Source: Opitutaceae bacterium | GTDB taxonomy: Bacteria; Verrucomicrobiota; Verrucomicrobiia; Opitutales; Opitutaceae | Direction: 5' to 3' | Assembly: GCA_041395105.1 (NCBI GenBank) | Contig: JAWLBB010000002.1 | Span: forward strand, 1-64,000 | DNA: 64,000 nucleotides | Shown here: piece by piece, positions 43,567-53,166 of the stretch | How positions within the stretch are numbered: position 1 is the stretch's first letter | How the letters are laid out: every line of letters starts with the position of its first letter | Notes under the pieces: generated by a model | Seen by the model: the letters and a program-made list of their open reading frames with translations, nothing else | Told to the model about the DNA's origin: nothing | Database searches by the model: none | Made by a program: the position numbers and the translations under genes

Positions 43567-45165
43567 TCAGGAAACCGTCAGGCCGGCTATCGCCAGCCCT
43601 TCCTTGATTTGAGCGACCAGCGCGTCGTCCTTTATGTAGCGTCGGATGAGCCAGTCCGCATTCCCGGAGAATCCGGGCCTGAACTCGAGAATTCTTTCTC
43701 GAAAACGGACCGCATCGTCGATTCGGCCGAGGTGGGCCAGCGCCACACATTGCATGAGCGGACACCAGAAGCTGCTCGAAGTCGTGGTGGCCATGGCCTC
43801 GCTCAAAGCCAAGGCAAAATCGTCGCGCCGCAGGGCTTCAGCCCAGAGCGCACCATGCACAAACCGGGAATGAAACGGATTACCCTGGATGGCCTGCCGA
43901 AGCTTCGCGGAACCTCGCTCCCAATCGCCGCAAAGTGTGAGCAAATAGGAGATCGCGTCCAGAAAGAGCAGCGAACCGCCCGCGTTGACCAGTGCGGCCT
44001 CGGCATGCCGCCGTGCGGACTTCATGTCATCCATCACGAGGCAGACATACCCGGCAATGGCCTCGGTCCGGCAATCCTGGGGATTCCGGCTCAACCCTTC
44101 GAGTGCGAGATCAAGGGCCTCCTCAATCCGAACCGGGATCCCATCGAATCCGAGAGCCCAGAGGTCTGCATAGCAGCGTGCCAGGAACGAACGGGCAATA
44201 CCGCTTCGAGGATCCTTTCTCACCGCCACCTGAAGCCCGTGAATGACCCGTCCGAAGGCCTCCGGATCGGGAGCAAGCTGCCAGTCGAAATAGCGAAGAA
44301 TGGCCTCATACGAATCCGGATCGGTGTTGTGCTCGGAAGGAAGCTGCCGGATCTGGTGCCGATAGAGGATGCCCCCTTCGTTGAACATCATGAGCGCCAC
44401 CTGCCGTGCGGCGTGTTCCAGAAATGCCGCGATTTCAACCTCGGGTTGCGAATGGACAAATTGGCGAGCCCAGATCTGGTAGCCTGTCTCGCATTCAATC
44501 AACTGAACATCGAGACTCAATACGGTCCCGTTCCTCAGAAGCGCGCCACGCAGGCAAAGTCCCACTGATAGATTCTCCGGCAATGGGCCCGATGTCGTCG
44601 TCGTGGCGGAAATCGGATCGGTCGAGCTGACAAGAACCCTCACATCCCGCCTCTGATCGGCGCCAATGGCAATGTGCATGGACAGGCCGCGGGCGAGATA
44701 ATCCAGCTCGGGATCACCGGTCAGGTTCGCGAACGGACAGACCACAATGACCGGAGCCTGGTGATCGGACAGGATGTTCCCGAATGTCATGTTCCGCGAA
44801 CCGGACTCCGGTTCAATCTCCCTCGTCTCGTCATTGCTCAGAAACTCAGGCACATAAGTTCCCTTTGGGAGGACGATCTTTACCAGATGTTGGTCGCGAT
44901 GCGTCAGATAGTAGTGCTCCAGGGAACGCCGCACCCGCCCGGCCTGCATCCGGACAATGGGATCGGTGCTGGGGTCGAACGATCCCTGTCGATCGAAGAC
45001 CTCGGTCGCCAACGTATTCTGGGAGATCTCAAACTCCCTGCCCTCCAGTCTGGCCCGAACTACGAAATCGAGAAACCTGCGCGACCGCTCCGACCTGGCA
45101 AAGTCGGGGCTGTCGAGAAGCAGGTCGAGGGCACGGAGGACCTCCTGAGCTGAGGGATCACTCAT
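43567..45165 (-). CDS. Transcriptional regulator with wHTH, TolB-like and TPR-like regions
   Basis: A 532-residue cytoplasmic regulator. The N-terminal 130 residues match the winged-helix-like module found in CadC/adenylate-cyclase-like regulators: FARSERSRRFLDFVV, then STDPIVRMQAGRVRRSLEHY, then LPKGTYVPEF. A middle TolB-type segment (APVIVVCPFANLTGDPELDY, about 150-290) is followed by TPR-like helices to the end. There is no membrane helix, so control by an intracellular partner is likely. ATG 45165 starts the conserved part; an extension to 45798 lies antisense to the next genes. It is divergent from the small-protein and channel genes, and may control them. Confidence 0.82.
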   Translation of the reverse strand: MSDPSAQEVLRALDLLLDSPDFARSERSRRFLDFVVRARLEGREFEISQNTLATEVFDRQGSFDPSTDPIVRMQAGRVRRSLEHYYLTHRDQHLVKIVLPKGTYVPEFLSNDETREIEPESGSRNMTFGNILSDHQAPVIVVCPFANLTGDPELDYLARGLSMHIAIGADQRRDVRVLVSSTDPISATTTTSGPLPENLSVGLCLRGALLRNGTVLSLDVQLIECETGYQIWARQFVHSQPEVEIAAFLEHAARQVALMMFNEGGILYRHQIRQLPSEHNTDPDSYEAILRYFDWQLAPDPEAFGRVIHGLQVAVRKDPRSGIARSFLARCYADLWALGFDGIPVRIEEALDLALEGLSRNPQDCRTEAIAGYVCLVMDDMKSARRHAEAALVNAGGSLLFLDAISYLLTLCGDWERGSAKLRQAIQGNPFHSRFVHGALWAEALRRDDFALALSEAMATTTSSSFWCPLMQCVALAHLGRIDDAVRFRERILEFRPGFSGNADWLIRRYIKDDALVAQIKEGLAIAGLTVS

Positions 45166-45365
45166 GACGCGGACCTCAACGCTAGCCGAACGGGACTCCT
45201 GACAGCAAGTTGCAATCCTGTCGTCCGCAAGGCCGGCTGGAAGCCAGGGTATCACACCGTAAGTTACCCTCCCACCCTTGTCGGTCCCGCAACGACTGAA
45301 TACAAGAGTGGGTGGATTGCCGGGGCTCCGACGCATGGACCCGTGTGATCCCGAGGCGGGAAACC

Positions 45366-45641
45366 ATGAAGCCACCGATGAATACGCATGGCGATGGAGC
45401 CATGGAACACTGGACCTGTCTGTTGCGGGTCCTTCCCGACCGGAGGGCTCAGATTGAGCGCTCTTACCGGGTCTCGTCGGATTTCCGGGAAATCTGCGAT
45501 GACTATGCCGATTGCGTGGCAATTCTCGAGACGATCGCCGGCGGCTCCCGGAGAGAGCCAACCGCAGTCGCCGACTACGAGGAAATGCGGGAACGGCTCG
45601 AACAGGAGATCCGCGAATGGCTGGCGAGCAACCCTCTGTGA
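45366..45641 (+). CDS. Small conserved-type hypothetical protein
   Basis: A 91-residue acidic, helical protein without signal or membrane segment: MEHWTCLLRVLPDRRAQIER, then CDDYADCVAILETIA, and a Glu/Arg-rich helical end (EEMRERLEQEIREWLA). I do not recognise a family. It precedes the outer-membrane channel gene by 86 bp (or overlaps it slightly if that gene starts at 45617). Start choice is uncertain among 45312, 45366 and 45402. Confidence 0.55.
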   Translation: MKPPMNTHGDGAMEHWTCLLRVLPDRRAQIERSYRVSSDFREICDDYADCVAILETIAGGSRREPTAVADYEEMRERLEQEIREWLASNPL

Positions 45642-45727
45642 CCGTTCTGCAGGGCGGCCGAACCCGACCAAGAGCAGAGGCATCCCGGTTCGGCGAACAT
45701 TCTGCGCATCCCACCGCCTCCAGTGCC

Positions 45728-46654
45728 GTGCGAATCGGGCCTGATTTGCCGTCGAAAGCAATCGGCCTGGTCCTTATCGTTGCGAGTGTCTTGTCCACGC
45801 CGCTGTCTCAAGCCCAGCAGATGTCACCCCGAACCTACTGGCCGGCTCCGGAGGGAACCAGGGTTGTTGTCACCGGTTACGCCTTCGCCGACGGCAACGT
45901 GCTCACCGATCCTTCGCTGCCTGTCGAAAGCATGGACTCACAGATCCACACCGCCATCCTGTCCTATATGCAGACGTTTGGTCTTCTGGGCCGGACGGCC
46001 AATATTCTCGTTGAAGTGCCCTACTCCTGGGCCCGGTCGAAGGGCTTCCTGCTTGGAGAGCCGGTCCAGCGAACCTACTCGGGCGTCAACGATCTCGGCG
46101 TGGCCCTGGGGGTGAATCTGATCGGCGCTCCGTCCATGGGACCCAAGGAATTCGTGGATCTGCGAGCGAATCCCCGTCCGATCGTTGGAGCGAGCCTCAA
46201 GGTGGTCGCACCGACCGGCGACTACGACTGGGGTAGACTGCTCAATCTTGGAACCAATCGATGGGCTTTCAGACCCCGGGTGGGTTGTATCCTGCCACTT
46301 ACCTCCAGGTGGCATTTGGAACTCGAAGCCGGCGCCTGGATTTTCACTGATGACAACGACTTTGTCGCTGGTGAACGGAAACAGAACCCCATCGTCTCAG
46401 GTGAAGTCCACATCGTGAGACGTTTCAAGCCCGGCTTCTGGATGTCGTTGGAATCCACCTACTTCAAGGGCGGCCGGCAGACGATAGGCGGCGATCGATT
46501 GGTGGACGAGCAGGACAACCTCAGGGCCGGGGTCACCGTCGCGCTCCCCGTCGCCAAGAACCAAGTGATCAAAATTGGTTTCAGCACCAGCGTCGTCACC
46601 GATTTCGGGAACGATTTTGATGAAGGCCTGATCACCTACGGAATCGCTTTCTGA
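45728..46654 (+). CDS. Outer-membrane channel-like protein (MetA-pathway transporter type)
   Basis: A 308-residue predicted outer-membrane beta-barrel of the phenol-MetA-degradation family, thought to form a channel for hydrophobic or aromatic compounds. GTG 45728 begins a signal peptide (IGLVLIVASVLSTPLSQA). The barrel contains alternating strands such as HTAILSYMQTFGLLGRTANI, and ends in a Phe (ITYGIAF), the usual C-terminal residue of outer-membrane proteins. A longer start at ATG 45617 is possible, but overlaps the upstream gene. It may supply substrate to the neighbouring sulfatases; that is inference. Confidence 0.78.
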   Translation: MRIGPDLPSKAIGLVLIVASVLSTPLSQAQQMSPRTYWPAPEGTRVVVTGYAFADGNVLTDPSLPVESMDSQIHTAILSYMQTFGLLGRTANILVEVPYSWARSKGFLLGEPVQRTYSGVNDLGVALGVNLIGAPSMGPKEFVDLRANPRPIVGASLKVVAPTGDYDWGRLLNLGTNRWAFRPRVGCILPLTSRWHLELEAGAWIFTDDNDFVAGERKQNPIVSGEVHIVRRFKPGFWMSLESTYFKGGRQTIGGDRLVDEQDNLRAGVTVALPVAKNQVIKIGFSTSVVTDFGNDFDEGLITYGIAF

Positions 46655-46704
46655 CCTCTAACCGAAGACATGACCGTTTATAAATCGCATATCCGATCCC
46701 TGCC

Positions 46705-47064
46705 ATGAGAACGAAGGCAGCGATAATGCACGCACTTGCCCTCTCCTGCGGCACCCTTCCAACCTATGCCCAGGACGTTCTGCCATTCCCTCCCAACCGA
46801 TGGGCGGCACCGTCGGGCCGTCCATGCAGGAATCCGTCCACAAGTGGCGCGAGCAGCCGCGCCACCGGCACGGTACGGCGCACCCTGCCCGCGGCTTTCA
46901 CGGTCTCGGAGACGTTCGACGTGGGCATGGACACCAGCTCGCCGGTGGCCAACGACTACTTCGAGAAGGCGCCCTTCGAGTTCGAACGGACGCTGAAAAA
47001 GCTCCACTTCAAGAACCTACCGGCCAGCGATCCGGGCTTCATGCCCTCGCCGGAGGACGACTGA
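46705..47064 (+). pseudogene. Arylsulfatase remnant with internal deletion
   Basis: The frame starts with a signal sequence and AQDVLPFPPNRW, the usual N-terminus of large arylsulfatases. It then jumps to SRATGTVRRTLPAAFTV and SETFDVGMDTSSPVANDYF, the C-terminal beta domain of the same enzymes, matching ETFDI near the end of the intact gene at 47205. The missing catalytic middle, about 600 residues, has been lost. A second frame covering 46800-46850 reads VGPSMQESVHKWR, so a frameshift accompanies the deletion. No formylglycine motif remains. Confidence 0.75.
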
Positions 47065-47204
47065 TGGTCGACGGGAACACATCCGCGTCGCGAGGGGGTG
47101 GGCTACGTAAGATGAGGTCGTAGGAAAAATAGAAATCTATGGGACAAATAAGACACATAAAACGACTATGGGTAAAACCGAGTAACTCAAGAATAGAGGA
47201 AACA

Positions 47205-49640
47205 ATGAAATCATCAAAGACCGCAATTCTGTCTTTAAGTGTGTTCACTATTGCGCTCTGCAGCCAGGCAGCCGCCGCGCTAAAGAGTGGAGACGGCAAC
47301 GCCATCCCCTATCCGAAAAAAGAATGGAAAGGGGTCCAGGGGAAAACCCTGGCGGACTCAAAACCCTATTTTGTCGGGCAGCCCAAAGCGCCTGATGGGG
47401 CACCCAATGTACTGGTCATCATGCTCGATGACGCCGGTTATTCGAATGCGACATCTTATGGGGGCGTCATGCGCACCTCCACTTTTGACCGAATCGCCAA
47501 TGAAGGCATCCGATATACGCATATGTCCGTCGCTGCAGTTTGTTCCCCCACCCGGGGCTCACTGTTGACCGGCTACAATATTCACCAGATCGGCACCGGC
47601 ATCATATCGGAGTTCGCCACCGGCTATCCGGGGTACAACTCGCAGATTGATTACACCACCCCATCCATTGCCAGGATCCTGACCGACAATGGCTATGCCA
47701 CGGCCGCCTTCGGCAAATGGCACAATACCCCCATGGAAGAGGCCTCGCCAGCCGGTCCGTTTGAGAGCTGGCCGACCGGTATCTGGGGGTTTGAGTATTT
47801 CTGGGGATTTTTGGGCGGCGAGACCAATCAGTTTCATCCGTTATTGTACGAAAACACCACGGCTATTGACACCCCGGCAACAAATGCCGATGGATCGGAA
47901 TTCCATCTATCCCAGGGGATGGCCGATCAGGCCATCCAGTGGCTGGACAACTGGAAAGGCCTTCGGGATGTGCCTTTCTTTATCTACTACACGCCGGGTG
48001 CGGTTCATGCGCCCATCCAGGTGCCAAAAGAGTGGCGTGACAAGTATACGGGACAATTTGATGACGGATGGCATGCCTACAGAGCGCAGCAGCTGGAACG
48101 CCAGAAAAAACTGGGCCTGGTGCCCAAAGACGCCAGGATGGTGGACTGGCCGGAAGTCCTGCCCACATGGGATTCCTTCAGCAAGGAGGGGAAGGCGTAT
48201 CTGGCACGGCAGATGGAGGTCAATGCCGCTTTTCTGGAACATGTGGATTATCACATCGGGCGTCTCATCGAGCATCTTGAGGAAATGGGCGAGCTGGACA
48301 ATACCCTGATTATTTATCTGACCGCCGACAACGGCGCCACGGCGGAAGGAACCCCCACTGGCACATTTTCCGAGCTCCTGATGCAGAACGGGTTCCCGCC
48401 GCTGACCATGGAACAGCAGCTGGAAAAACTCGAAGAGTTCGGCGGGCTGGATGCCTGGGGCGGGCCGCACATGGCGAACCATTTTTCCGTGGCATGGGCC
48501 TACGCATCCTCCACCCCGTTCCAGTGGACCAAGCAGATGGCGTCCCATTTCGGCGGAACAATGTCCGCTACAGCCATAAGATACCCCAAAGCCATCGAGG
48601 CAAGGGGCGAATGGCGAAGACAATTTCAGAATATCACCGACCTCGTTCCAACTATTCTGGAGGTAACAGGTGTTCCTGCACCCGACTATGTGAACGGCCA
48701 GAAACGAAAGCCGTATCCGGGAAAATCGCTCACCTATGCATGGAACAATCCCGATGCCAAAACCAACCATCCCACCCAGTATTTTGAAATGCTGGGATTT
48801 GTGGGGTTGTATCACGATGGCTGGACCATTGCCGGGAAACCGTATCGCATTCCCTGGTCGATGGATCCTCAAGCCATGGCGAAATTCGACCCCCTTAATA
48901 CCGAATGGGAATTGTACAACATTGAAAAAGATCCCATCCAGCAGGTGAATGTGGCGGACAAGTACCCGAAAAAAGTCAAGGAACTGGAAACACTGTTCTG
49001 GGAAGAGGCGGACAAGTACGATGTCTATCCTATCGGCGGTTCTATGGGTAGACCGCTGCAACCGGAATCCAATCCGCAGCGGGCCGGGAAAAAACACTGG
49101 GAACTGACACCCAATGTGTACCGGGTTCCCGAGCTGGCCGGACCTGAGATCAAATCAACCAACTATGAGGTCAATGCCTATATAACGGCTGATGATACGA
49201 CCGAGGGTGTGATTTACGCGGTTGGCGAACATATTGGCGGACAGGCGCTGTTTATCAAAGACGGAAAGTTGAGATACAGCTACTCCACCCTTGGCCTGTA
49301 TTGGCATGATTTTGACGGGGACGTGAAAATCCCTGCCGGGGATCTTAAGATCACCCTGAAACACACAATGAAAGAACCTGTATTGAATGGGCCTTCAACT
49401 GTCGAACTCTTTATCAATGATTCAAAAGTGGGTGAAATGGACATTACTGCGACTGTATATGGTTCTTATACAGCTCATGAAACATTCGATATCGGCCGTG
49501 ATGAAGGCATGCCGGTGAATGAGGAATATGCAGACAAAGGCAAATTTATATTTACACCGGGACAGTTGCACAAGGTGGTATTCGACATCAAGAATCCCGA
49601 ACAGGTAGTGGAAGCCTCTGCGTACAGCATCATTGAGTAG
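47205..49640 (+). CDS. Large secreted arylsulfatase (C-S-P-T-R), compositionally distinct
   Basis: An 811-residue exported sulfatase with signal SSKTAILSLSVFTIALCSQA. Metal sites are VLVIMLDDAGYSN and IYLTADNGATAEGT; the formylglycine motif is C-S-P-T-R (Cys113 in AAVCSPTRGSLLTGYN). It carries the extra C-terminal beta-domain (about 650-811), with YGSYTAHETFDIG at its end, seen in large arylsulfatases. A good ribosome binding site (AGAGGA) precedes ATG 47205. The gene is visibly richer in A+T than its neighbours and uses AT-ending codons more often, suggesting arrival by horizontal transfer. Substrate unknown. Confidence 0.92.
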   Translation: MKSSKTAILSLSVFTIALCSQAAAALKSGDGNAIPYPKKEWKGVQGKTLADSKPYFVGQPKAPDGAPNVLVIMLDDAGYSNATSYGGVMRTSTFDRIANEGIRYTHMSVAAVCSPTRGSLLTGYNIHQIGTGIISEFATGYPGYNSQIDYTTPSIARILTDNGYATAAFGKWHNTPMEEASPAGPFESWPTGIWGFEYFWGFLGGETNQFHPLLYENTTAIDTPATNADGSEFHLSQGMADQAIQWLDNWKGLRDVPFFIYYTPGAVHAPIQVPKEWRDKYTGQFDDGWHAYRAQQLERQKKLGLVPKDARMVDWPEVLPTWDSFSKEGKAYLARQMEVNAAFLEHVDYHIGRLIEHLEEMGELDNTLIIYLTADNGATAEGTPTGTFSELLMQNGFPPLTMEQQLEKLEEFGGLDAWGGPHMANHFSVAWAYASSTPFQWTKQMASHFGGTMSATAIRYPKAIEARGEWRRQFQNITDLVPTILEVTGVPAPDYVNGQKRKPYPGKSLTYAWNNPDAKTNHPTQYFEMLGFVGLYHDGWTIAGKPYRIPWSMDPQAMAKFDPLNTEWELYNIEKDPIQQVNVADKYPKKVKELETLFWEEADKYDVYPIGGSMGRPLQPESNPQRAGKKHWELTPNVYRVPELAGPEIKSTNYEVNAYITADDTTEGVIYAVGEHIGGQALFIKDGKLRYSYSTLGLYWHDFDGDVKIPAGDLKITLKHTMKEPVLNGPSTVELFINDSKVGEMDITATVYGSYTAHETFDIGRDEGMPVNEEYADKGKFIFTPGQLHKVVFDIKNPEQVVEASAYSIIE

Positions 49641-49872
49641 GTTGACGTCTTATCTGAAGGAAAAACCGCAAGGGCTGCGGCCGCGATCCGGTGGCCTCAC
49701 CCATGCGGACTCGAAACCCCGTTGCACTGGCCGGCGTATACCACCAGGCGGCGACGGGGAGGACATATGAGGTGTTTTGCGGCATTCGACGCCGTTGTCC
49801 CCGATGGACGCAAAGACCCCCGTGGTCGGCGGTGGCAGAGCGAACTCCGACGAATTCAAAAGGAGACAGAAT

Positions 49873-50682
49873 ATGAGAACGATGAAAGTGAACTTGCTAG
49901 CGCTCCCCCTTTCGGCAGCCTTACTGTCGAGTTGCGCACGACAAGATACAACGCCACCCGCCGCCCCTGAGCAACCTGCGGTACTGAGCGACGGCGCCGA
50001 TGCCAAGTTCGATCGTGTGGATGATGTACACCAGGTGCGATTCATCGAAATCTTCCTTGTGGGCCGCGAGGCAGGCACGGGGAACATAGTCGCCGCCGTC
50101 TACAACAGCATGAACACGGCAAAGGGCATCCCGGCGTCGAAAGACACTGCCCCGCAAGCGCTGCTCGAGGGCCTCGATTTCGATCACATCAAGAGGCAAT
50201 ACGGCGTCCTCGGTGCGTCCTTGAACGGCCCGAAACTCTCCCTTCCCGATTGGGTGGAAATCGATGTCGGGGTCGAAAGAGATTTCAACGGTCTTGCAGC
50301 CGCGTGGGTCGCCCAACTGAACATGGGCAACAACACCAGCGTCGGTGACATGCCGCCCTACACGCCCGTGACTATCGCCCGGGACAGTGGGTTGGGTTGG
50401 AACAAGGGCAGGACCGTGATTCTCCTTGACGATGCTGAAGGCAACACCTGGATCATGAAGGGGTTCGAGTTGGGCCTCGAACCGCAATATACGTATGATG
50501 AATTCCTGGCCGCCTTGCCAGGCGTTTACCGGAAGCTCCCGGAGGGCTGGAAGGTGCGGGTCAAGACGCTGGAGGAGGATCTGATCGAGAGGCCGGAAGG
50601 CGGAGTCGCCACCATCATGCCGGACGAGTTCTTCAACGTCTATGACAAGACCGGACCAGGCATGACCAACTACAAGCCCTAG
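49873..50682 (+). CDS. Lipoprotein of unknown function
   Basis: A 269-residue protein with lipobox signal (MKVNLLALPLSAALLSSC) after a good ribosome binding site (AGGAG). The mature part is acidic and contains IEIFLVGREAGTGNIVAAVYN, WVEIDVGVERDFNGLAAAW and GRTVILLDDAEGNTWIMKG. I do not recognise a named family. It sits between the large arylsulfatase and DUF1254/DUF1214 debris, a setting shared by the intact DUF1254 genes further on, so involvement in the same envelope pathway is likely but unproven. Confidence 0.75.
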   Translation: MRTMKVNLLALPLSAALLSSCARQDTTPPAAPEQPAVLSDGADAKFDRVDDVHQVRFIEIFLVGREAGTGNIVAAVYNSMNTAKGIPASKDTAPQALLEGLDFDHIKRQYGVLGASLNGPKLSLPDWVEIDVGVERDFNGLAAAWVAQLNMGNNTSVGDMPPYTPVTIARDSGLGWNKGRTVILLDDAEGNTWIMKGFELGLEPQYTYDEFLAALPGVYRKLPEGWKVRVKTLEEDLIERPEGGVATIMPDEFFNVYDKTGPGMTNYKP

Positions 50683-50767
50683 TCATTCGATAACGGGTCG
50701 ACCTGACAACTCAGTGGTGGGTTGACGCTCACCACCTCCGGGCGACCCATTTCGGCCGAATGACCGC

Positions 50768-51384
50768 AAGAAATACAGAGTCGGCGAGAACGCCGGTTAC
50801 AAGCTCGACGGGAACGGAGGCATCCCTTTTGTCATCGCCGCTGAGCCACCCGGGGGCGTACCGGACGAGAACCGGCGCCCGATCGAACGGAAGGATCCGG
50901 ATATGAACATGGTCCTGCGGGTCTATGCCCCGGATCTGGAGAAAATGAAAACCTGGAAAGCGCCGAAGAGAAGCTCACTCCCGCTGAGGCGAAGGAACCC
51001 GAGGTCATCATCGTCCCCGGAATCAAGGATCATAATTGGAACGTCCAACTTCACGACAACTACTCGCGCTGGTGGCACATGATCGGCAGCCAGTTCAGTG
51101 CGCCCGGCTCCCTCCGGCGGTTGCTGATCGGCCCGAACTGGAGCGGCAAGCTGCCCGACGGATTCGTCGGGGCCGACATCGTGCCGTCCGAGTCCGACTT
51201 TGCCGGCATGGAGAAGGTCCGTGGTCCGGGCAAGCTCACCGGCGTGGACTACCTCCGCTGGGTCAGCCTGGTGCTGAAAGATCCCAGTTTCACCAAACAG
51301 ACCGGCAGCCTTCGTGAAGTCACCGCCTTTGCGCGTTTCGAGCGCCTTGGGCTCAAGACCGGCACGCCGTTCGATCCCGATTGA
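50768..51384 (+). pseudogene. Decayed DUF1214 / DUF1254 sequences, order permuted
   Basis: 50768 to about 50975 reads YRVGENAGYKLDGNGGIPF through MNMVLRVYAPDLEKMKTW, which matches the C-terminal DUF1214 end of these proteins. After a frameshift near 50970, the frame 50980-51384 reads VIIVPGIKDHNWNVQLHDNY, then LLIGPNWSGKLPDG and later FARFERLGLKTGTPFDPD, which resembles the DUF1254 N-domain. The normal order is DUF1254 then DUF1214, so this looks like the collapsed join of two former tandem genes. Confidence 0.65.
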
Positions 51385-51955
51385 ACTCGACGCGCACCGA
51401 ACCTGATCACCTGCACCATGATACCAGTCATTCACCAGAGGCTGTCTCCCGGCTCCGGTTCAGAATTCGGCCCCGGCGCCATGTATGAAGCCTCCCTCGG
51501 CGGTCAGAAATTCAATTTCTATTCCGTCAAATTGCCTCTCCTGCGCCATCGGAGGTTCGCGTCGCGCCTGAGCTAAAGAAAGCTGACACGGTCACCGGAC
51601 CAGATCCCGGACTCTCCAGAAGCTGGTCGGTTCGTTGAATTGACGGTGAAAGTCTGGGTATCGACTCCACTGCTCGCCTGCCTGTTGGTCCTGACCGGAT
51701 GCGTATCCAGGCAGGGCCCGGAAGTCCACGGCTCCGACGGGTCATCCCTGGTTGTTTGTTGAGGACGGATGGAAGCCTTTCGGTCTGCCCAGCCTGGCCG
51801 GAAATAGGGCTCATCCTGACACCAATAGAATATCAGGCAGTAACGGTTGACCCCTTAACTGAATCCTGGTCGCAGGTGGATGACAGCCACGCCCATGCAT
51901 TCGGATTGAACAGTGGAGATTGCAATCGGCGGCAAATAGCCTACCACCCAGAGCG
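51385..51955 (+). other. Non-coding or degenerate stretch
   Basis: 571 bp with no intact gene. A short frame near 51450-51575 reads GSEFGPGAMYEASLGGQKF, similar in style to a fragment of an outer-membrane channel, but it is too short to assign. No clear terminator or promoter was found. Confidence 0.5.
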
Positions 51956-52594
51956 ATGAAGACGCTTTCTGACGGTTCCACCCTGCTATTCAACGGCGAC
52001 TCGATCACCGACTGCGGCCGGGCCCGGCCGGTCGGCGAACGCGACGGTCTCGGCGAGGGCTATGTTGCCTTCGTCAACGGCCTCCTCGCGGTGCGGCAGC
52101 CCGAAAAGAAAGTCCGGGTGCTGAATACCGGGGTCAGCGGCAACCGGGTCATCGACCTCCAGATCCGATGGGATGAAGACGTCATCGCGCTTCACCCCAA
52201 CTGGCTCTCCATTCTCATTGGAATCAACGATGTCTGGCGGCACTTTGACAATGCCCTCAACCCGAATCAGGTTGCCATCGACCGTTACGAGGAAGTCTAC
52301 CGCGGGTTGCTCGACCGCACCCGTCCCGGACTCGACGGTCTTGTCCTGATGACTCCCTATTTCATCGAACCCCGCCCGGAGGACGCGATGCGGATTCAGA
52401 TGGATGCCTACGGGGCGGTGGTTCGCCGCCTGGCCGCGGACTATGACGCTGTCTTTGTCGACCTCCAGGCCGCCTTTGACCGCGTGCTTGCCCATTGCCC
52501 CTCACAGTCGCTGGCCGGCGACCGTGTGCACCCGAACAAGACCGGTCACATGATTATCGCCGAATCGTTTCTGGAAGCCTTGGGAATCCGGTAA
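51956..52594 (+). CDS. SGNH/GDSL hydrolase
   Basis: A 212-residue esterase-like enzyme. The GDS block LLFNGDSITDCGRA gives the catalytic Ser. The block-III Asn is seen in ILIGINDVW, and the C-terminal Asp/His pair is in GDRVHPNKTGH. It lacks a signal peptide, so it probably acts on ester groups, for example acetylated sugars, inside the cell. ATG 51956 is preferred to the extension at 51920. It is not clearly in an operon with its neighbours. Confidence 0.9.
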   Translation: MKTLSDGSTLLFNGDSITDCGRARPVGERDGLGEGYVAFVNGLLAVRQPEKKVRVLNTGVSGNRVIDLQIRWDEDVIALHPNWLSILIGINDVWRHFDNALNPNQVAIDRYEEVYRGLLDRTRPGLDGLVLMTPYFIEPRPEDAMRIQMDAYGAVVRRLAADYDAVFVDLQAAFDRVLAHCPSQSLAGDRVHPNKTGHMIIAESFLEALGIR

Positions 52595-52650
52595 ATCCAA
52601 CCACCCCGCTCCGACCGGTTGGTCGCCCGCCTGTGTCCGCCTGACCGCAT

Positions 52651-53166
52651 TCATTCGCCTGCATCAACTTTGCCGACCTCGGCCGACATTCTGTAATAGG
52701 TGAGGCCGTCCGAATCGTCGACGAATTCGCCCCGCACCTGAAAGCCAACCCGCTGGTAGATCTTCTGGGCCCATTCATTCTCCTTCACCACGATGAGGCA
52801 CACCCTCTCCACCTCTCGCCTCTTCGCTTCCGCCATGACCTCCCGGACCAGTCGGGTTCCGATTCCCCTACCCTGAAAATCGTCGGCCACACCCAGGCCG
52901 AGATCAGGCTCCGCTGAATCCAGGTGCCAGAGGAAACCCCATCCCACGATGATGCCCGAACACCAGGCCACCCGGTCAAACTTGATGTCCCGGTCCGGTT
53001 GGTTGTCGCGGGCGATGGCACGGCATACCCGGATGGTCGTCTTCGTCCCGAGCGGCCGGAAGGTGCGAAGCGAGGCCCGACTCAAATTGTTGTAGAATTC
53101 ACAGAGATCGGGTCCATGCTCGGGACCCAACCGGCTGAACCTGATCGAGGCCGGTGACTTCCCCAT
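52651..53166 (-). CDS. GNAT-family N-acetyltransferase
   Basis: A 171-residue acetyltransferase. The acetyl-CoA-binding loop is GVADDFQGRGIGTRLVREV, where R/Q-x-x-G-x-G is diagnostic. Adjacent strands EPDLGLGV and RVCLIVVKENEWAQKIYQRV give the GNAT core. The acceptor is unknown. ATG 53166 reads across the complementary strand of the next gene's ATG at 53165 (they share the CATG palindrome). Confidence 0.88.
   Translation of the reverse strand: MGKSPASIRFSRLGPEHGPDLCEFYNNLSRASLRTFRPLGTKTTIRVCRAIARDNQPDRDIKFDRVAWCSGIIVGWGFLWHLDSAEPDLGLGVADDFQGRGIGTRLVREVMAEAKRREVERVCLIVVKENEWAQKIYQRVGFQVRGEFVDDSDGLTYYRMSAEVGKVDAGE

Noticed and set aside
43567..45798. Full 743-codon version of the regulator
   Set aside because: The conserved winged-helix part begins at 45165; the upstream extension is antisense to the small protein and has no recognisable domain.
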